DNA of 64,000 bases, taken from Sulfurimonas sp. HSL3-1 (GTDB lineage: Bacteria > Campylobacterota > Campylobacteria > Campylobacterales > Sulfurimonadaceae). A program made the position numbers and the translations under genes. This document shows positions 16,629 to 25,294 of the stretch, piece after piece; positions within the stretch are counted from its first letter, which is position 1; every line of letters begins with the position of its first letter. The DNA lies in contig NZ_CP147920.1 in NCBI RefSeq assembly GCF_039645995.1, forward strand, positions 806,001-870,000, read 5' to 3'. A model generated the notes under the pieces. The model saw only the letters and a program-made list of their open reading frames with translations, was not told the origin of the DNA and did not search any database.

Positions 16629-18494
16629 GTGAATGTTATTTTAAGAAAGGCTCTACTGCTGCTGGGGATTCTGATCACCCTGGCGCAGGCGGAAGAGACC
16701 TATTTTACGTCCTATCACTTTATGGGTTCGGGCAACTGTATGCGCTGCCATAACGGCATGACGGACAGTTACGGAAATGATATGTCGATCGAGACGGCAT
16801 GGTCCTCCACGATGATGGCCAATTCCTCCAAGGACCCGATGTGGCGGGCGAAAGTCCGCAGCGAGATTAACCGCAACCCGCACCTGGAAGGGGTGATCAA
16901 CGACAAGTGTACGCGCTGCCACGCCCCGATGGCGAATGTCGAGGCGCATACGTCCGGTGATGCCGTCGAAATTTTCGGCAGCGGCTTTCTTAACCCCGAC
17001 AACGCGCACCATGACGAGGCTCTGAACGGAGTGAGCTGCACGCTCTGCCACCAGATCAAGGATAGCGGCACCCTCGGAACGCTCTCAGGCATGTCCGGCG
17101 GATACGAGGTAGACGACAGCCGCAGCATCTACGGGCAGTACGGTGACGTCTTTGCCGGTCCGATGATGAACAATCTCAACTATACGATCCGTCAGAGCGA
17201 TCACATCAGCGCTTCGAAGATGTGCGCAAGCTGCCACAATCTGAAAACCCCCTATGTCGACGAGAACGGCAATGTGCTGAGCACGACCCCTGAGAGCGGG
17301 TTCCCCGAGCAGATGCCCTACAGCGAATGGGAACACAGCGGCTATGCCCAGAGCAAAAGCTGCCAGGATTGCCACATGAAGCGGGTCGACGGGGTGCGTA
17401 TCTCGATGCGCCCGAACTGGGCGAATACACCGCGCGACGGCTTTGCACAGCACATGTTCGTCGGCGGCAACGTGCTGCTCCTGGACATCCTGAAAAACAA
17501 CAAAAGTGCCTTGGAGGTGACGGCGAACAACTTCGACAACACGATCGCCAAGGCGGGGGAAATGCTTCAAAGCGCCGCATCCATCGAGGTCGCCCAGTCG
17601 TCACTGCAGCAAGGAACGCTGGAGGTCGCACTCAAGATCACCAGCACGACGGGGCACAAGCTCCCGACCAGCTTCCCCTCCCGCCGGGCGTTTGTGCACT
17701 TCAAAGTGACCGATGCCGCCGGCAGCGTCGTCTTCGAATCGGGACGTGTCAACGCCGACGGCAGCATTGAGGGCGCGGACGCCGACGGCGACGCCGCGGC
17801 TTACGAGCCGCATTACGACGTCATCACCTCGGCCGACCAGGTACAGATTTACGAGACGATCATGGCGAATAATCTCGGTGACGTGACCTATACACTGCTG
17901 CGCGGCATGGCGTACAAAAAAGACAACCGCATCCTGCCTGCGGGCTTTGACAAGGCGACGGCGTCTGATGATATCCGCGTACACGGCGGTGCAGAAAGCG
18001 ACAGCAATTTCATCGGCGGGAGCGACACGCTTTCCTACCGCGTCAGCGGGCTGCCGGAGGGCAGCTACCATGTAGAGGCGGAGCTGCTTTACCAGCCGGT
18101 CTCCTACGCCTTTGCCCAGGATATGTTCAGCGACAGCTCCGCAGAAGCGTCGGCATTCCGGTCGATGTATGATGCATCGGCGATGAAAACGGCGCAGATC
18201 GCGGCGGCAGCGTTTGCGGTAGAGGGAAGCGGCGGCGCGCCGCTTCCGGCCTGCAGCGACGGTGCCGACAATGACGGCGACGGCCTGGCGGACCTGGCCG
18301 ACCCGGGATGTGCCGACAGCGCGGACGATGACGAGACCGACACGGTCACACCGGCGACACCCGAACCGCTCCCGGAGTGCAGCGACGGCATCGACAACGA
18401 CGGTGACGGCAAAACCGATCTTCAGGACCCCAGCTGTTCGGACGCTTCGGATAACGACGAGACCTATCCGCTCAGACGCCGCGGCGGAAAATAA
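16629..18494 (+). CDS. Secreted five-haem cytochrome with Asp-rich C-terminal repeats
   Basis: 621-residue exported protein. A signal peptide (about residues 1-21, ending TLAQA) precedes five CXXCH motifs at about residues 37, 94, 137, 199 and 245, all in the N-terminal 250 residues. The middle part (about 290-530) is beta-rich without haem sites (for example TTGHKLPTSFPSRRAFVHFK), as in other multihaem proteins with a C-terminal immunoglobulin-like half. The tail carries two 29-residue repeats starting CSDG.DNDGDG, which resemble calcium-binding DxDxDG repeats, and ends in RRRGGK. I chose GTG 16629: AGGAG is 6 nt upstream, whereas it abuts the in-frame ATG at 16623. Probably a periplasmic or surface electron-transfer protein with unknown substrate. 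Confidence 0.88.
   Translation: MNVILRKALLLLGILITLAQAEETYFTSYHFMGSGNCMRCHNGMTDSYGNDMSIETAWSSTMMANSSKDPMWRAKVRSEINRNPHLEGVINDKCTRCHAPMANVEAHTSGDAVEIFGSGFLNPDNAHHDEALNGVSCTLCHQIKDSGTLGTLSGMSGGYEVDDSRSIYGQYGDVFAGPMMNNLNYTIRQSDHISASKMCASCHNLKTPYVDENGNVLSTTPESGFPEQMPYSEWEHSGYAQSKSCQDCHMKRVDGVRISMRPNWANTPRDGFAQHMFVGGNVLLLDILKNNKSALEVTANNFDNTIAKAGEMLQSAASIEVAQSSLQQGTLEVALKITSTTGHKLPTSFPSRRAFVHFKVTDAAGSVVFESGRVNADGSIEGADADGDAAAYEPHYDVITSADQVQIYETIMANNLGDVTYTLLRGMAYKKDNRILPAGFDKATASDDIRVHGGAESDSNFIGGSDTLSYRVSGLPEGSYHVEAELLYQPVSYAFAQDMFSDSSAEASAFRSMYDASAMKTAQIAAAAFAVEGSGGAPLPACSDGADNDGDGLADLADPGCADSADDDETDTVTPATPEPLPECSDGIDNDGDGKTDLQDPSCSDASDNDETYPLRRRGGK
18252..18464 (+). repeat. Two 29-residue Cys/Asp repeats in the cytochrome tail
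   Basis: Two in-frame copies, each 29 residues, at 18252-18338 and 18378-18464, joined by a Thr/Pro linker. Shared pattern: CSDG-x-DNDGDG, then D-L-x-DP, Cys, Asp-rich, ending D-x-DET. The DNDGDG core looks like calcium-binding loops, and two conserved Cys per copy could form disulfides. Confidence 0.8.
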
Positions 18495-18624
18495 ACGCAC
18501 CGGGGGTGTTCGCATCATCGCACGTTCTGTGCGGCCGTTCGCCCCTTCTCCGTCCCTCTACCTTTTACACAACTTTAACCCCCTTTGCATTACAATAACA
18601 ACCAAATTGGCTGCAGGAGCGGGG

Positions 18625-19188
18625 ATGATCGTCGGGATTGAAGGCGCGGTAGAACACAAAGAACCAACACTGGTGCATCTGAACGTGTCAGGGCTGATCT
18701 ACGAGGTTTTTATTTCGCTTCAGACCTACGGCGCCATCCGCGAACCGCGGGTCAAACTCCACACCTCCCACATTATCCGCGAAGACGCCCAGCTGCTGTT
18801 CGGTTTTTTTGAGAAGAGCGAAAAAGTGCTTTTCGAACGGCTCATCAAGATCAACGGCGTCGGCCCCAAGGTCGCGCAGGCGATCTGTTCGACCTTCACG
18901 CCTGCGCAGTTCGGGCAGGTGATCGCGGCCAGCGACATCGCCCAGCTCAAGCGCGTGCCCGGTATCGGCCCCAAGAGTGCAGGGCGGATCCTCGTCGAGC
19001 TGGCCGGCTTCGACATCGAACTGACCGCCGGACACGCGGCCGTCCCGGCTGCCTCCGGCGAAGCGGCACAGGCCCTGGAATCCCTGGGCTTCAAGAAAGA
19101 GGAAGTGGCCAAGGCCCTGGCCAAATGCGAAAGCACCGAGACCTCCGCCCTCGTCAAAGAGGCGCTCAAACTACTTCAGAAACTGTAA
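18625..19188 (+). CDS. ruvA: Holliday junction branch migration protein RuvA
   Basis: 187-residue junction-binding subunit that loads the RuvB motor. The N-terminal OB-fold starts MIVGIEGAVEHKEP. Two helix-hairpin-helix motifs follow in the middle domain (LIKINGVGPKVAQAI and LKRVPGIGPKSAGRIL, about residues 73-125). A C-terminal RuvB-contacting UBA-like domain occupies about 140-187 (ALESLGFKKEEVAKAL). The ATG has AGGAG 5 nt upstream. TACAAT at 18591-18596 is a possible -10. It is first in the run ruvA-ddl-hydrolase-murF. Confidence 0.96.
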   Translation: MIVGIEGAVEHKEPTLVHLNVSGLIYEVFISLQTYGAIREPRVKLHTSHIIREDAQLLFGFFEKSEKVLFERLIKINGVGPKVAQAICSTFTPAQFGQVIAASDIAQLKRVPGIGPKSAGRILVELAGFDIELTAGHAAVPAASGEAAQALESLGFKKEEVAKALAKCESTETSALVKEALKLLQKL

Positions 19189-19196
19189 GGATCACC

Positions 19197-20234
19197 TTGA
19201 AATTAGCGATTGTATTCGGCGGCGCGAGTTACGAGCACGAGATCAGCATCGTCAGCGCCATCACCGTGATGGAAAAACTTTCCGGCTATGAGCTGACGTT
19301 CGTGTTTTGCGACCAGGACCACACTTTCTACCTGATCGACCGCGGCAACATGAAGGCGAAGTATTTTGCTTCCGGCGACTATAAAAAGGCCCCCGTGCTG
19401 ACCCTGACCAAAGGGGCGTTCGTCCAGAAGCGCCGCCTGGGTTCCACCGAGCATGCGATGCCGGTGCTGAACCTGATTCACGGCGCGGACGGCGAGGACG
19501 GGACGGTCGCGTCGCTGCTGTCGTTCTTCGATATTCCCTTCATCGGTCCGCGCACGGATGCGTCGGTACTGAGCTTCGACAAGCGCATGACCAAGTGGTT
19601 CGCCGCGGGCCGCGGCGTCAAAACGGTGGCATACGAAGAGCTGCACGCCGCGGCGGAGCATAAGGTGTCGACGTCCATGCCCTGCATCGTCAAGCCTTCA
19701 CGCCTGGGCAGCTCCATCGGGGTCAGCGTCGTCAAAAGCGCCGCGGAGCTCGATTATGCCCTCGACGTTGCCTTCGAGTTCGATGACAGCGTTATCGTCG
19801 AACCCTTCATCGCCGGGGTCAAAGAGTACAACCTGGCCGGCTACCGAGGGGCGGAGGGGATCGTCTACTCCATCATCGAAGAGCCGCAGAAAAACGAGTT
19901 CCTTGATTTCGACAAGAAGTACCTGGACTTCGCCCGCAGCGGGGAAGTCGGCAGCGCCGCGATCGATGACGTACTGGCGGTGAAGCTCAAAATGGCATTC
20001 GCCTCCATCTACGAAGGGCTGTTCGAAGGGGCCTTGATCCGCTGCGACTTCTTCGTCATCGACGGCGAGGTCTATCTCAACGAGATCAACCCCATCCCGG
20101 GGTCGATGGCGAACTATCTTTTCGCGGATTTCCCCGCAGCCGTCGCTGACCTGCTCTCGAACCTGCCGCGTGCGCGCCGCCCGCAGGTTGACTACAAATA
20201 TATCCACTCCATCAATGCAGCCAAAGGAAAATAG
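19197..20234 (+). CDS. ddl: D-alanine-D-alanine ligase
   Basis: 345-residue ATP-grasp ligase making D-Ala-D-Ala for peptidoglycan. The N-terminal substrate domain begins IVFGGASYEHEISIVS. The central HGADGEDGTV block, the ATP-binding PCIVKPSRLGSSIGVSV (about residues 160-176) and the metal-binding RCDFFVIDGEVYLNEINPIPG near the C-terminus (NEINPIPG) are diagnostic. I set the start at TTG 19197, which has AAGG 6 nt upstream, lies 8 nt after the ruvA stop and gives the usual MKLAIVFGG start. Its product is used by murF two genes on. Confidence 0.95.
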   Translation: MKLAIVFGGASYEHEISIVSAITVMEKLSGYELTFVFCDQDHTFYLIDRGNMKAKYFASGDYKKAPVLTLTKGAFVQKRRLGSTEHAMPVLNLIHGADGEDGTVASLLSFFDIPFIGPRTDASVLSFDKRMTKWFAAGRGVKTVAYEELHAAAEHKVSTSMPCIVKPSRLGSSIGVSVVKSAAELDYALDVAFEFDDSVIVEPFIAGVKEYNLAGYRGAEGIVYSIIEEPQKNEFLDFDKKYLDFARSGEVGSAAIDDVLAVKLKMAFASIYEGLFEGALIRCDFFVIDGEVYLNEINPIPGSMANYLFADFPAAVADLLSNLPRARRPQVDYKYIHSINAAKGK

Positions 20235-20968
20235 TGGCCATCAAGACCCTTCAATACGCCCAGCAGACTTTCTCGGTCAGTTATGAGATCGTCAATCCCG
20301 GGGCGAAGCACACCATCGTTTTCCTGCACGGCTGGGGATCGAACAAGGAGCTGATGAAGCAGGCGTTCGGCCGGACACTCGACACTTTCCGGCACGTCTA
20401 CATCGACCTGCCGGGCTTCGGCAACTCGACGGCGCCGATTTCACTGGACAGCGAAGGCTACGCCGACATCATGGAACTTTTCCTGGCGCAGATCAATGCC
20501 AACGACAAGGAGATTATCGTCGGACACTCCTTCGGCGGCAAGGTGGCGACCCTGCTGCGCCCCCGGCTGCTGGTGCTGCTCTCCTCCGCGGGGATCGTCT
20601 GGCCCAAGCCGCTGAAAGTACGGGCGAAGATCGCCGCGTTCAAGCTGCTCAAGAACCTGGGGCTGGCCCAGCTGCGCGCACGTTTCGTCGCCGAGGACGC
20701 CAAGTCGCTGAACCGGGTGATGTACGAGACCTTCAAGCGCGTCGTCAATGAAGACTTTTCGGGCACCTTCCGCCATTTCGGCGGGCGGGCGCTGCTGTGC
20801 TGGGGACGCGACGATACGGCGACGCCGATGAAGAGCGCGGAGAAGATCGACACCCTCATTGAAAACAGCCGTCTGGTCGCGATGGAGGGAGACCACTACT
20901 TCTTCCTGAAACAGCCCGAAGCGGTGGCGGCGGAGATCGCCGCCGAATTCACCCGGAGCGTGAAGTGA
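20234..20968 (+). CDS. Alpha/beta hydrolase, MurF-associated
   Basis: 244-residue alpha/beta-hydrolase. The oxyanion region is FLHGWGSNKE (about residues 31-40) and the nucleophile elbow is VGHSFGGKVA (Ser about residue 97). A C-terminal Asp (CWGRDDTATP) and His (MEGDHYFF) complete the triad. Substrate unknown. The conserved position between ddl and murF in Campylobacterota suggests a link with cell-wall metabolism, which is inference. The GTG start overlaps the ddl stop by one base, and the end overlaps the murF start by 4 nt. Confidence 0.88.
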   Translation: MAIKTLQYAQQTFSVSYEIVNPGAKHTIVFLHGWGSNKELMKQAFGRTLDTFRHVYIDLPGFGNSTAPISLDSEGYADIMELFLAQINANDKEIIVGHSFGGKVATLLRPRLLVLLSSAGIVWPKPLKVRAKIAAFKLLKNLGLAQLRARFVAEDAKSLNRVMYETFKRVVNEDFSGTFRHFGGRALLCWGRDDTATPMKSAEKIDTLIENSRLVAMEGDHYFFLKQPEAVAAEIAAEFTRSVK

Positions 20969-22407
20969 ACCCGGCGCTGGCGCAGACCGTGGCGTTCGCG
21001 ACCAACGTTGCGCTGGTCCTGACGCTCGGGTGGTATCTCATCCTTAACCTGCAGTGGTACAGCTACAAGCTCGAGCGCGTCGTGCTCAACCACCACAAAC
21101 GCAGCTGGCACCTTCTCTACTTCGTCGTGCCGTTCCTAGCCTATTTCATCCTCGGCGAATTTTTCCCGCTCTTTTTCCTGCTCTATTTCGGCGCTTTCGT
21201 CTGGTGGTACGTGCGCCTGGACAAGAAACTGGTGCTGACCTGGCGGGTCAAGCGTTTCCTCATCCTGCTCAGTGCGCTGGCGCTGTTCGGCGATTTCCTC
21301 TGTCTTATCAAGAGCTGCGGCACCCTGCCGCTTTTCCTCCCGCTGCTGCTGGCGTGGCTGCTCTCCACGGGCATCGAGAAATTCCTCTTCCTCGCCTACA
21401 AAAAAGAGGCGAAGCGCAAACTGGCCCGCCTGGAGGGGCTGACCGTCGTTGCCGTGACGGGGAGCTACGGCAAAACGAGCATGAAGAACTTCATCGCCCA
21501 GCTGCTCGGAACGCAGTTCGAGGTCTACATGACGCCGCGCAGTGTCAATACCCTGGGCGGCATCATCAAAGATATCAACGAAGCGCTTCCCGAAACGGCC
21601 CGGGTTTACGTCTGTGAGGCGGGGGCGCGCCGTCCCGGCGACATTCTGGAGATCGCCCAGCTCGTGGCGCCGCACTACGCCGTCGTCGGCAAGGTCGGGC
21701 CGCAGCACCTGGAGTATTTCGGCGATCTGGAGACGATCGTGCGCACCAAGCTGGAGCTGATCCAGTCACCCCGCCTGAAACAGGCCTTCGTACACTTTGA
21801 AGCAACGGATGAGCCCCATGAAAAGGTGCGCTTCTTCGGCAGGGAGATCGAAAACATCGCCGCCGACCTGGAGGGGACGTCGTTCGACCTCGCCCTTGAT
21901 GAGGCACCCCTGCAGCTGCATGCTCCGGTCCTCGGCGGCTTCAACGCCGTGAACATCGAGGCGGCCGTGTTGATCGCGCGGGCGATGGGGATGACAGACG
22001 ACGCCATCATGAAAGGGGTCGATGCCCTCCAGCCCGTCGAACACCGTCTGCAACGCATCGACGCCGGCGGCAAGGTCATTCTCGATGACGGCTATAACGG
22101 CAATATCGACGGGATGAAGGAGGGGATCCGCCTCTGTTCCATGCACCCGGGACGCAAAGTGATTGTCACCCCGGGGCTGGTGGAGAGCACGGAAGCCCTC
22201 AACCGCGAACTGATTGAGGCGATCAACGGGGTGTTCGACCTTGTCATCGTCACCGGAAAACTCAATGCCGCGCAGTTCAAAGCACAGCTGAACGTTTCGG
22301 ACGTCCTCTACCTCGAAGAGAAGAGCACCCTGACCTCCGTGCTGGCCGAGAAAACGCGCCCAGGCGACATCATCTATTTCGCCAACGACGCCCCGAACTT
22401 TATCTAG
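20965..22407 (+). CDS. murF: UDP-N-acetylmuramoyl-tripeptide-D-Ala-D-Ala ligase with membrane N-terminus
   Basis: 480-residue Mur ligase adding D-Ala-D-Ala to the UDP-MurNAc tripeptide. The ATPase and C-terminal domains are normal: the P-loop VTGSYGKTSMK at about residue 162, the NTLGGI segment, and LDDGYNGNIDG near residue 374. The usual soluble N-terminal UDP-binding domain is replaced by about 150 residues with four or five membrane helices (around 8-28, 48-64, 66-82, 97-113, 118-136). This would put the last cytoplasmic Mur step at the membrane. The GTG start overlaps the hydrolase stop (GTGAAGTGA). Confidence 0.93.
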   Translation: MNPALAQTVAFATNVALVLTLGWYLILNLQWYSYKLERVVLNHHKRSWHLLYFVVPFLAYFILGEFFPLFFLLYFGAFVWWYVRLDKKLVLTWRVKRFLILLSALALFGDFLCLIKSCGTLPLFLPLLLAWLLSTGIEKFLFLAYKKEAKRKLARLEGLTVVAVTGSYGKTSMKNFIAQLLGTQFEVYMTPRSVNTLGGIIKDINEALPETARVYVCEAGARRPGDILEIAQLVAPHYAVVGKVGPQHLEYFGDLETIVRTKLELIQSPRLKQAFVHFEATDEPHEKVRFFGREIENIAADLEGTSFDLALDEAPLQLHAPVLGGFNAVNIEAAVLIARAMGMTDDAIMKGVDALQPVEHRLQRIDAGGKVILDDGYNGNIDGMKEGIRLCSMHPGRKVIVTPGLVESTEALNRELIEAINGVFDLVIVTGKLNAAQFKAQLNVSDVLYLEEKSTLTSVLAEKTRPGDIIYFANDAPNFI

Positions 22408-22447
22408 GGGCGTCCGTAAGCGTAACCGACGGCAAATTATTTTGTAA

Positions 22448-22453
22448 TATAAT
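22448..22453 (+). promoter_or_regulatory. Candidate -10 box
   Basis: TATAAT 40 nt before the next gene start, in an 85-bp gap after murF; no matching -35. AAAGGAG follows 5 nt before the ATG at 22493. Confidence 0.45.
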
Positions 22454-22492
22454 ACGGGCACTACCACAAGTCCCGTAGCCAAAGGAGCCCCC

Positions 22493-24724
22493 ATGCAATT
22501 TCTTCTCAAGCTTTTCAAAGCTCTGAACTCCGCCCAGAGCCCCTGGCAGGTGACGCTGGCAATCACCCTCGGGATGATCGCCGGGCTGACGCCCATCAGC
22601 GGCCTGCAGAATGCCGTGATCCTTCTGCTCGCCTTCTTGCTCAACATTCACCTGGGGCTCTTCTTCGTTTCGGCGGCACTGTTTGCGGGAATGGGTTACC
22701 TCTTTGACCCCTGGTTCGAACAGCTTGGTTACACCATCCTCAGCAGCGAAGGGCTTCAGGGGCTCTGGACGGGCTTTTATAACAACGGTTTCGTCCGCCT
22801 GACGCACTTTAACAATACCCTTGTCATGGGGGCGACGGTCGTCTCACTGCTGCTGGCCGTACCGCTGTATCTGCTGCTGGGATGGCTGATCGGACGTTAC
22901 CGCACGGTGCTGGCGTCTTTCCTGGAACGGCGCCCCGTTCTGGGGACCTTCGGTTTCCTCAAAGCAACGACGCACCTGGACCCGACGGTGCGCTGGTGGG
23001 GTGCGGGTCTCTACGTTGCCGGGGGCGGGATCGTCACTGCCGTCGCACTGCTGGTCATCGACCCGCTGCTGAAATGGACGGTGGAAACGGGCGGCAGCCT
23101 CGCGCTTCAGCGCGATGTCCGCGTCGGCGCGGTCGATACCGACTTCAGCAAGGGGGCCGTCACGCTCCACCGCCTGGAAGTCGCGGGGAAACAAGAGGGC
23201 GTGGACGCCGTTTCGGCGGAGCTGATCAGTTTTGACGCCGACCTCTCGGCACTGCTGATGGACAGGGTACATATCGAGAAGATGATTGTCAGCGGCGTTG
23301 GCTTCGACACCCCGGCGACACTGAAAAAATCGCCTGCAACGGCCGAGGAGGCAGCGGCAGCGAAAACGGAAGGGGAGGGATTCGCACTCCCGACATTCGA
23401 ATTTCCCGATCCCAAGACCCTCATCGCCAAAGCGGACCTGCAGTCAGTCAAGGTCTATAACGATGCGCAAAAAGAGATCGGCGAGATCAAGGCACGCTGG
23501 GAGAAGACCTCCAAAGAGGAGCTCAGCGGCGACAGCCTTACCGAGCTCCAGGGGGACCTGGAGAACCTCAAGACGATGAGCAAGTCAAAAGATCCGCAGT
23601 CGATGCTCAAGCTGGCCCAGGAGGTCAAGGCGTTCAAGGCGAAGATCGATGCGCGCAAGAAAGCGCTTGAGAAGATCAAAGCAGACTTCGACAGCGACCG
23701 CAAGCGCATCGCTGTGTTGATGCAGCAGGTCAAAGAGGCCCCGATGGCGGATTACAACCGCCTCAAATCAACCTATACCCTCGACGGCAACGGGGCCCTG
23801 AACGTCATCGGCGGGCTCTTCGGCGAGAAGATCAAGGGGTACCTGGCCATGGCGCGCAAATACTACGCGATGGTCTCTCCCTACCTCGGCAGCGCCGGGA
23901 ATGAGAATCCGCCGGAGGAAGCGGTGCCGCCGCGGGGCGAGGGGCGCTGGATGCGCTACCCGCAGACGGTCCCCAGCCCGGATCTGCTGATCGCACTGAC
24001 ACAGATCGACGGCCTCTTCAAGACCCAGGCGTTCTCGGGCACCGTCCGTGACATCTCCGACAACCAGAAGGCATTGGGGCGGCCGCTGAGCTTCAAGGCG
24101 GCCAGCGACGGCCCGACGGTCAAAGGGCTCGTGCTTGAGGGCGAAGACAACCGCCTGGGCGATACCGTTCTCGACAGTGTGAACTTCAAAGCGCTGCGGA
24201 TACCCTTGAATGCACTTGACATGAAACCGGTGCTGCTGGACAAGAGCAACCTTGCCATGACGGGGACGCTCAGTCTCAGCGACGCCACGGCGCTCGCCGG
24301 GGAGGGAAGTTTCGCGTTCAGCGACGCGGCCATCACGGCCGAAGGGCTCAGCGGCAAAACGGGTGAGATCGTCTCGGGTATCCTGAGCGGGATCTCCGCG
24401 TTCAAGCTGGACACGACCTTGGGCGGAACACTGACGGCGCCGACCATCGGCGTCAAATCCGACCTGGACCGCCAGATCTCCCGGGGGCTCGGCAAAGCGA
24501 TGGGCAAGGAGCTTGAAAAGTATCAGGGTGAGCTCAAATCGCTGCTGGGCGGGGACACCGCGGCACAGCTTGCCGACCTGAAATCGTCCCAGGCGGGGAT
24601 CGCCGACGTCGACAAACTCGCCGGCGATCAGAATACGATGCTCGGCAAACTGGCCGAGGAGGCGACAAAACTTGCCGGAGGCGGCGCGGTCGGCGACAAG
24701 CTCAAAGGCGTGCTTCCCTTCTAG
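22493..24724 (+). CDS. TIGR03546/TIGR03545-like membrane-periplasmic fusion protein
   Basis: 743-residue protein in two parts. Residues 1-200 hold four or five membrane helices and begin with a DUF2062-like motif (GMIAGLTPISGLQNAVIL). Residues about 200-743 are a long exported part with an AsmA-like start (VDTDFSKGAVTLHRLEV) and a charged coiled-coil section at about 320-410. A repeat-like beta/helical region rich in LSG/LAG follows. From memory, the two halves match TIGR03546 and TIGR03545, normally adjacent separate genes in diderm bacteria. Here they are one frame. Function unknown; an envelope role (AsmA-like lipid handling or outer-membrane maintenance) is inference. AAAGGAG is 5 nt from the ATG. 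Confidence 0.75.
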   Translation: MQFLLKLFKALNSAQSPWQVTLAITLGMIAGLTPISGLQNAVILLLAFLLNIHLGLFFVSAALFAGMGYLFDPWFEQLGYTILSSEGLQGLWTGFYNNGFVRLTHFNNTLVMGATVVSLLLAVPLYLLLGWLIGRYRTVLASFLERRPVLGTFGFLKATTHLDPTVRWWGAGLYVAGGGIVTAVALLVIDPLLKWTVETGGSLALQRDVRVGAVDTDFSKGAVTLHRLEVAGKQEGVDAVSAELISFDADLSALLMDRVHIEKMIVSGVGFDTPATLKKSPATAEEAAAAKTEGEGFALPTFEFPDPKTLIAKADLQSVKVYNDAQKEIGEIKARWEKTSKEELSGDSLTELQGDLENLKTMSKSKDPQSMLKLAQEVKAFKAKIDARKKALEKIKADFDSDRKRIAVLMQQVKEAPMADYNRLKSTYTLDGNGALNVIGGLFGEKIKGYLAMARKYYAMVSPYLGSAGNENPPEEAVPPRGEGRWMRYPQTVPSPDLLIALTQIDGLFKTQAFSGTVRDISDNQKALGRPLSFKAASDGPTVKGLVLEGEDNRLGDTVLDSVNFKALRIPLNALDMKPVLLDKSNLAMTGTLSLSDATALAGEGSFAFSDAAITAEGLSGKTGEIVSGILSGISAFKLDTTLGGTLTAPTIGVKSDLDRQISRGLGKAMGKELEKYQGELKSLLGGDTAAQLADLKSSQAGIADVDKLAGDQNTMLGKLAEEATKLAGGGAVGDKLKGVLPF

Positions 24725-24771
24725 GAACAGCGCCTGCGATCAGACAAATTCATAGGAAAAATGGGAGTAAG

Positions 24772-25284
24772 ATGAAAAGAATAATCATGATGATGGCGGC
24801 ACTGCTGCTGACGATGAGCTCGGCGGGTGCGGTGGAGATGTTTACGCTCAAGGCGGCCGGCGAGAAGACGATCGCTGCGACGGAGATGCCTAACGGCATG
24901 CGCTTTAGAGGGTATGACGGCAAACCGGTACTGGTGAACTTTTTCGGCAAACAGTGCCGCTACTGCAAGAAGGAGATCCCGCACCTGGAGGAGCTCAAAA
25001 AACGCTACGGGGGGCGCATCGGCATCATCGGTATCCATATGCAGGGACGCATGATGCCGCAGGAACGCGCGCAGATCGCCGGGAAAGCGGGCTTCAACTA
25101 CCCTGTTTTCGAATATGAAGACAACATGGCGATCGTCCAGCACATCGGTTCGCGCGCCCGTTTCAACGGGAGCATCCCCTTTAATATCGTCTTCAACGGC
25201 AAGGGCGAGGTTTCCGAGATCATCCCGGGGTACCTGAGCGACAAAGACCTGGAAATGATCTTCAGCGAACTGCTCAAGAAGTGA
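24772..25284 (+). CDS. Periplasmic TlpA-like thioredoxin-fold protein
   Basis: 170-residue exported thioredoxin-fold protein. A signal peptide (about residues 1-20) is followed by the active-site motif CRYC at residues 62-65 (FFGKQCRYCKKE) and the cis-Pro loop GSIPFNIVF near residue 137. Typical roles are reduction of apocytochrome cysteines (ResA/CcmG type) or redox protection. Two multihaem cytochromes in the window make a maturation role plausible but unproven. It ends 10 nt before the TRAP small subunit gene and is probably co-transcribed with it. Confidence 0.85.
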   Translation: MKRIIMMMAALLLTMSSAGAVEMFTLKAAGEKTIAATEMPNGMRFRGYDGKPVLVNFFGKQCRYCKKEIPHLEELKKRYGGRIGIIGIHMQGRMMPQERAQIAGKAGFNYPVFEYEDNMAIVQHIGSRARFNGSIPFNIVFNGKGEVSEIIPGYLSDKDLEMIFSELLKK

Positions 25285-25294
25285 CGCTCAAGGC

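Noticed and set aside
18252-18464. CRISPR or tandem DNA repeat
   Set aside because: Only two diverged copies, in frame, encoding an Asp/Cys protein repeat; no spacer pattern and no cas genes in the window.
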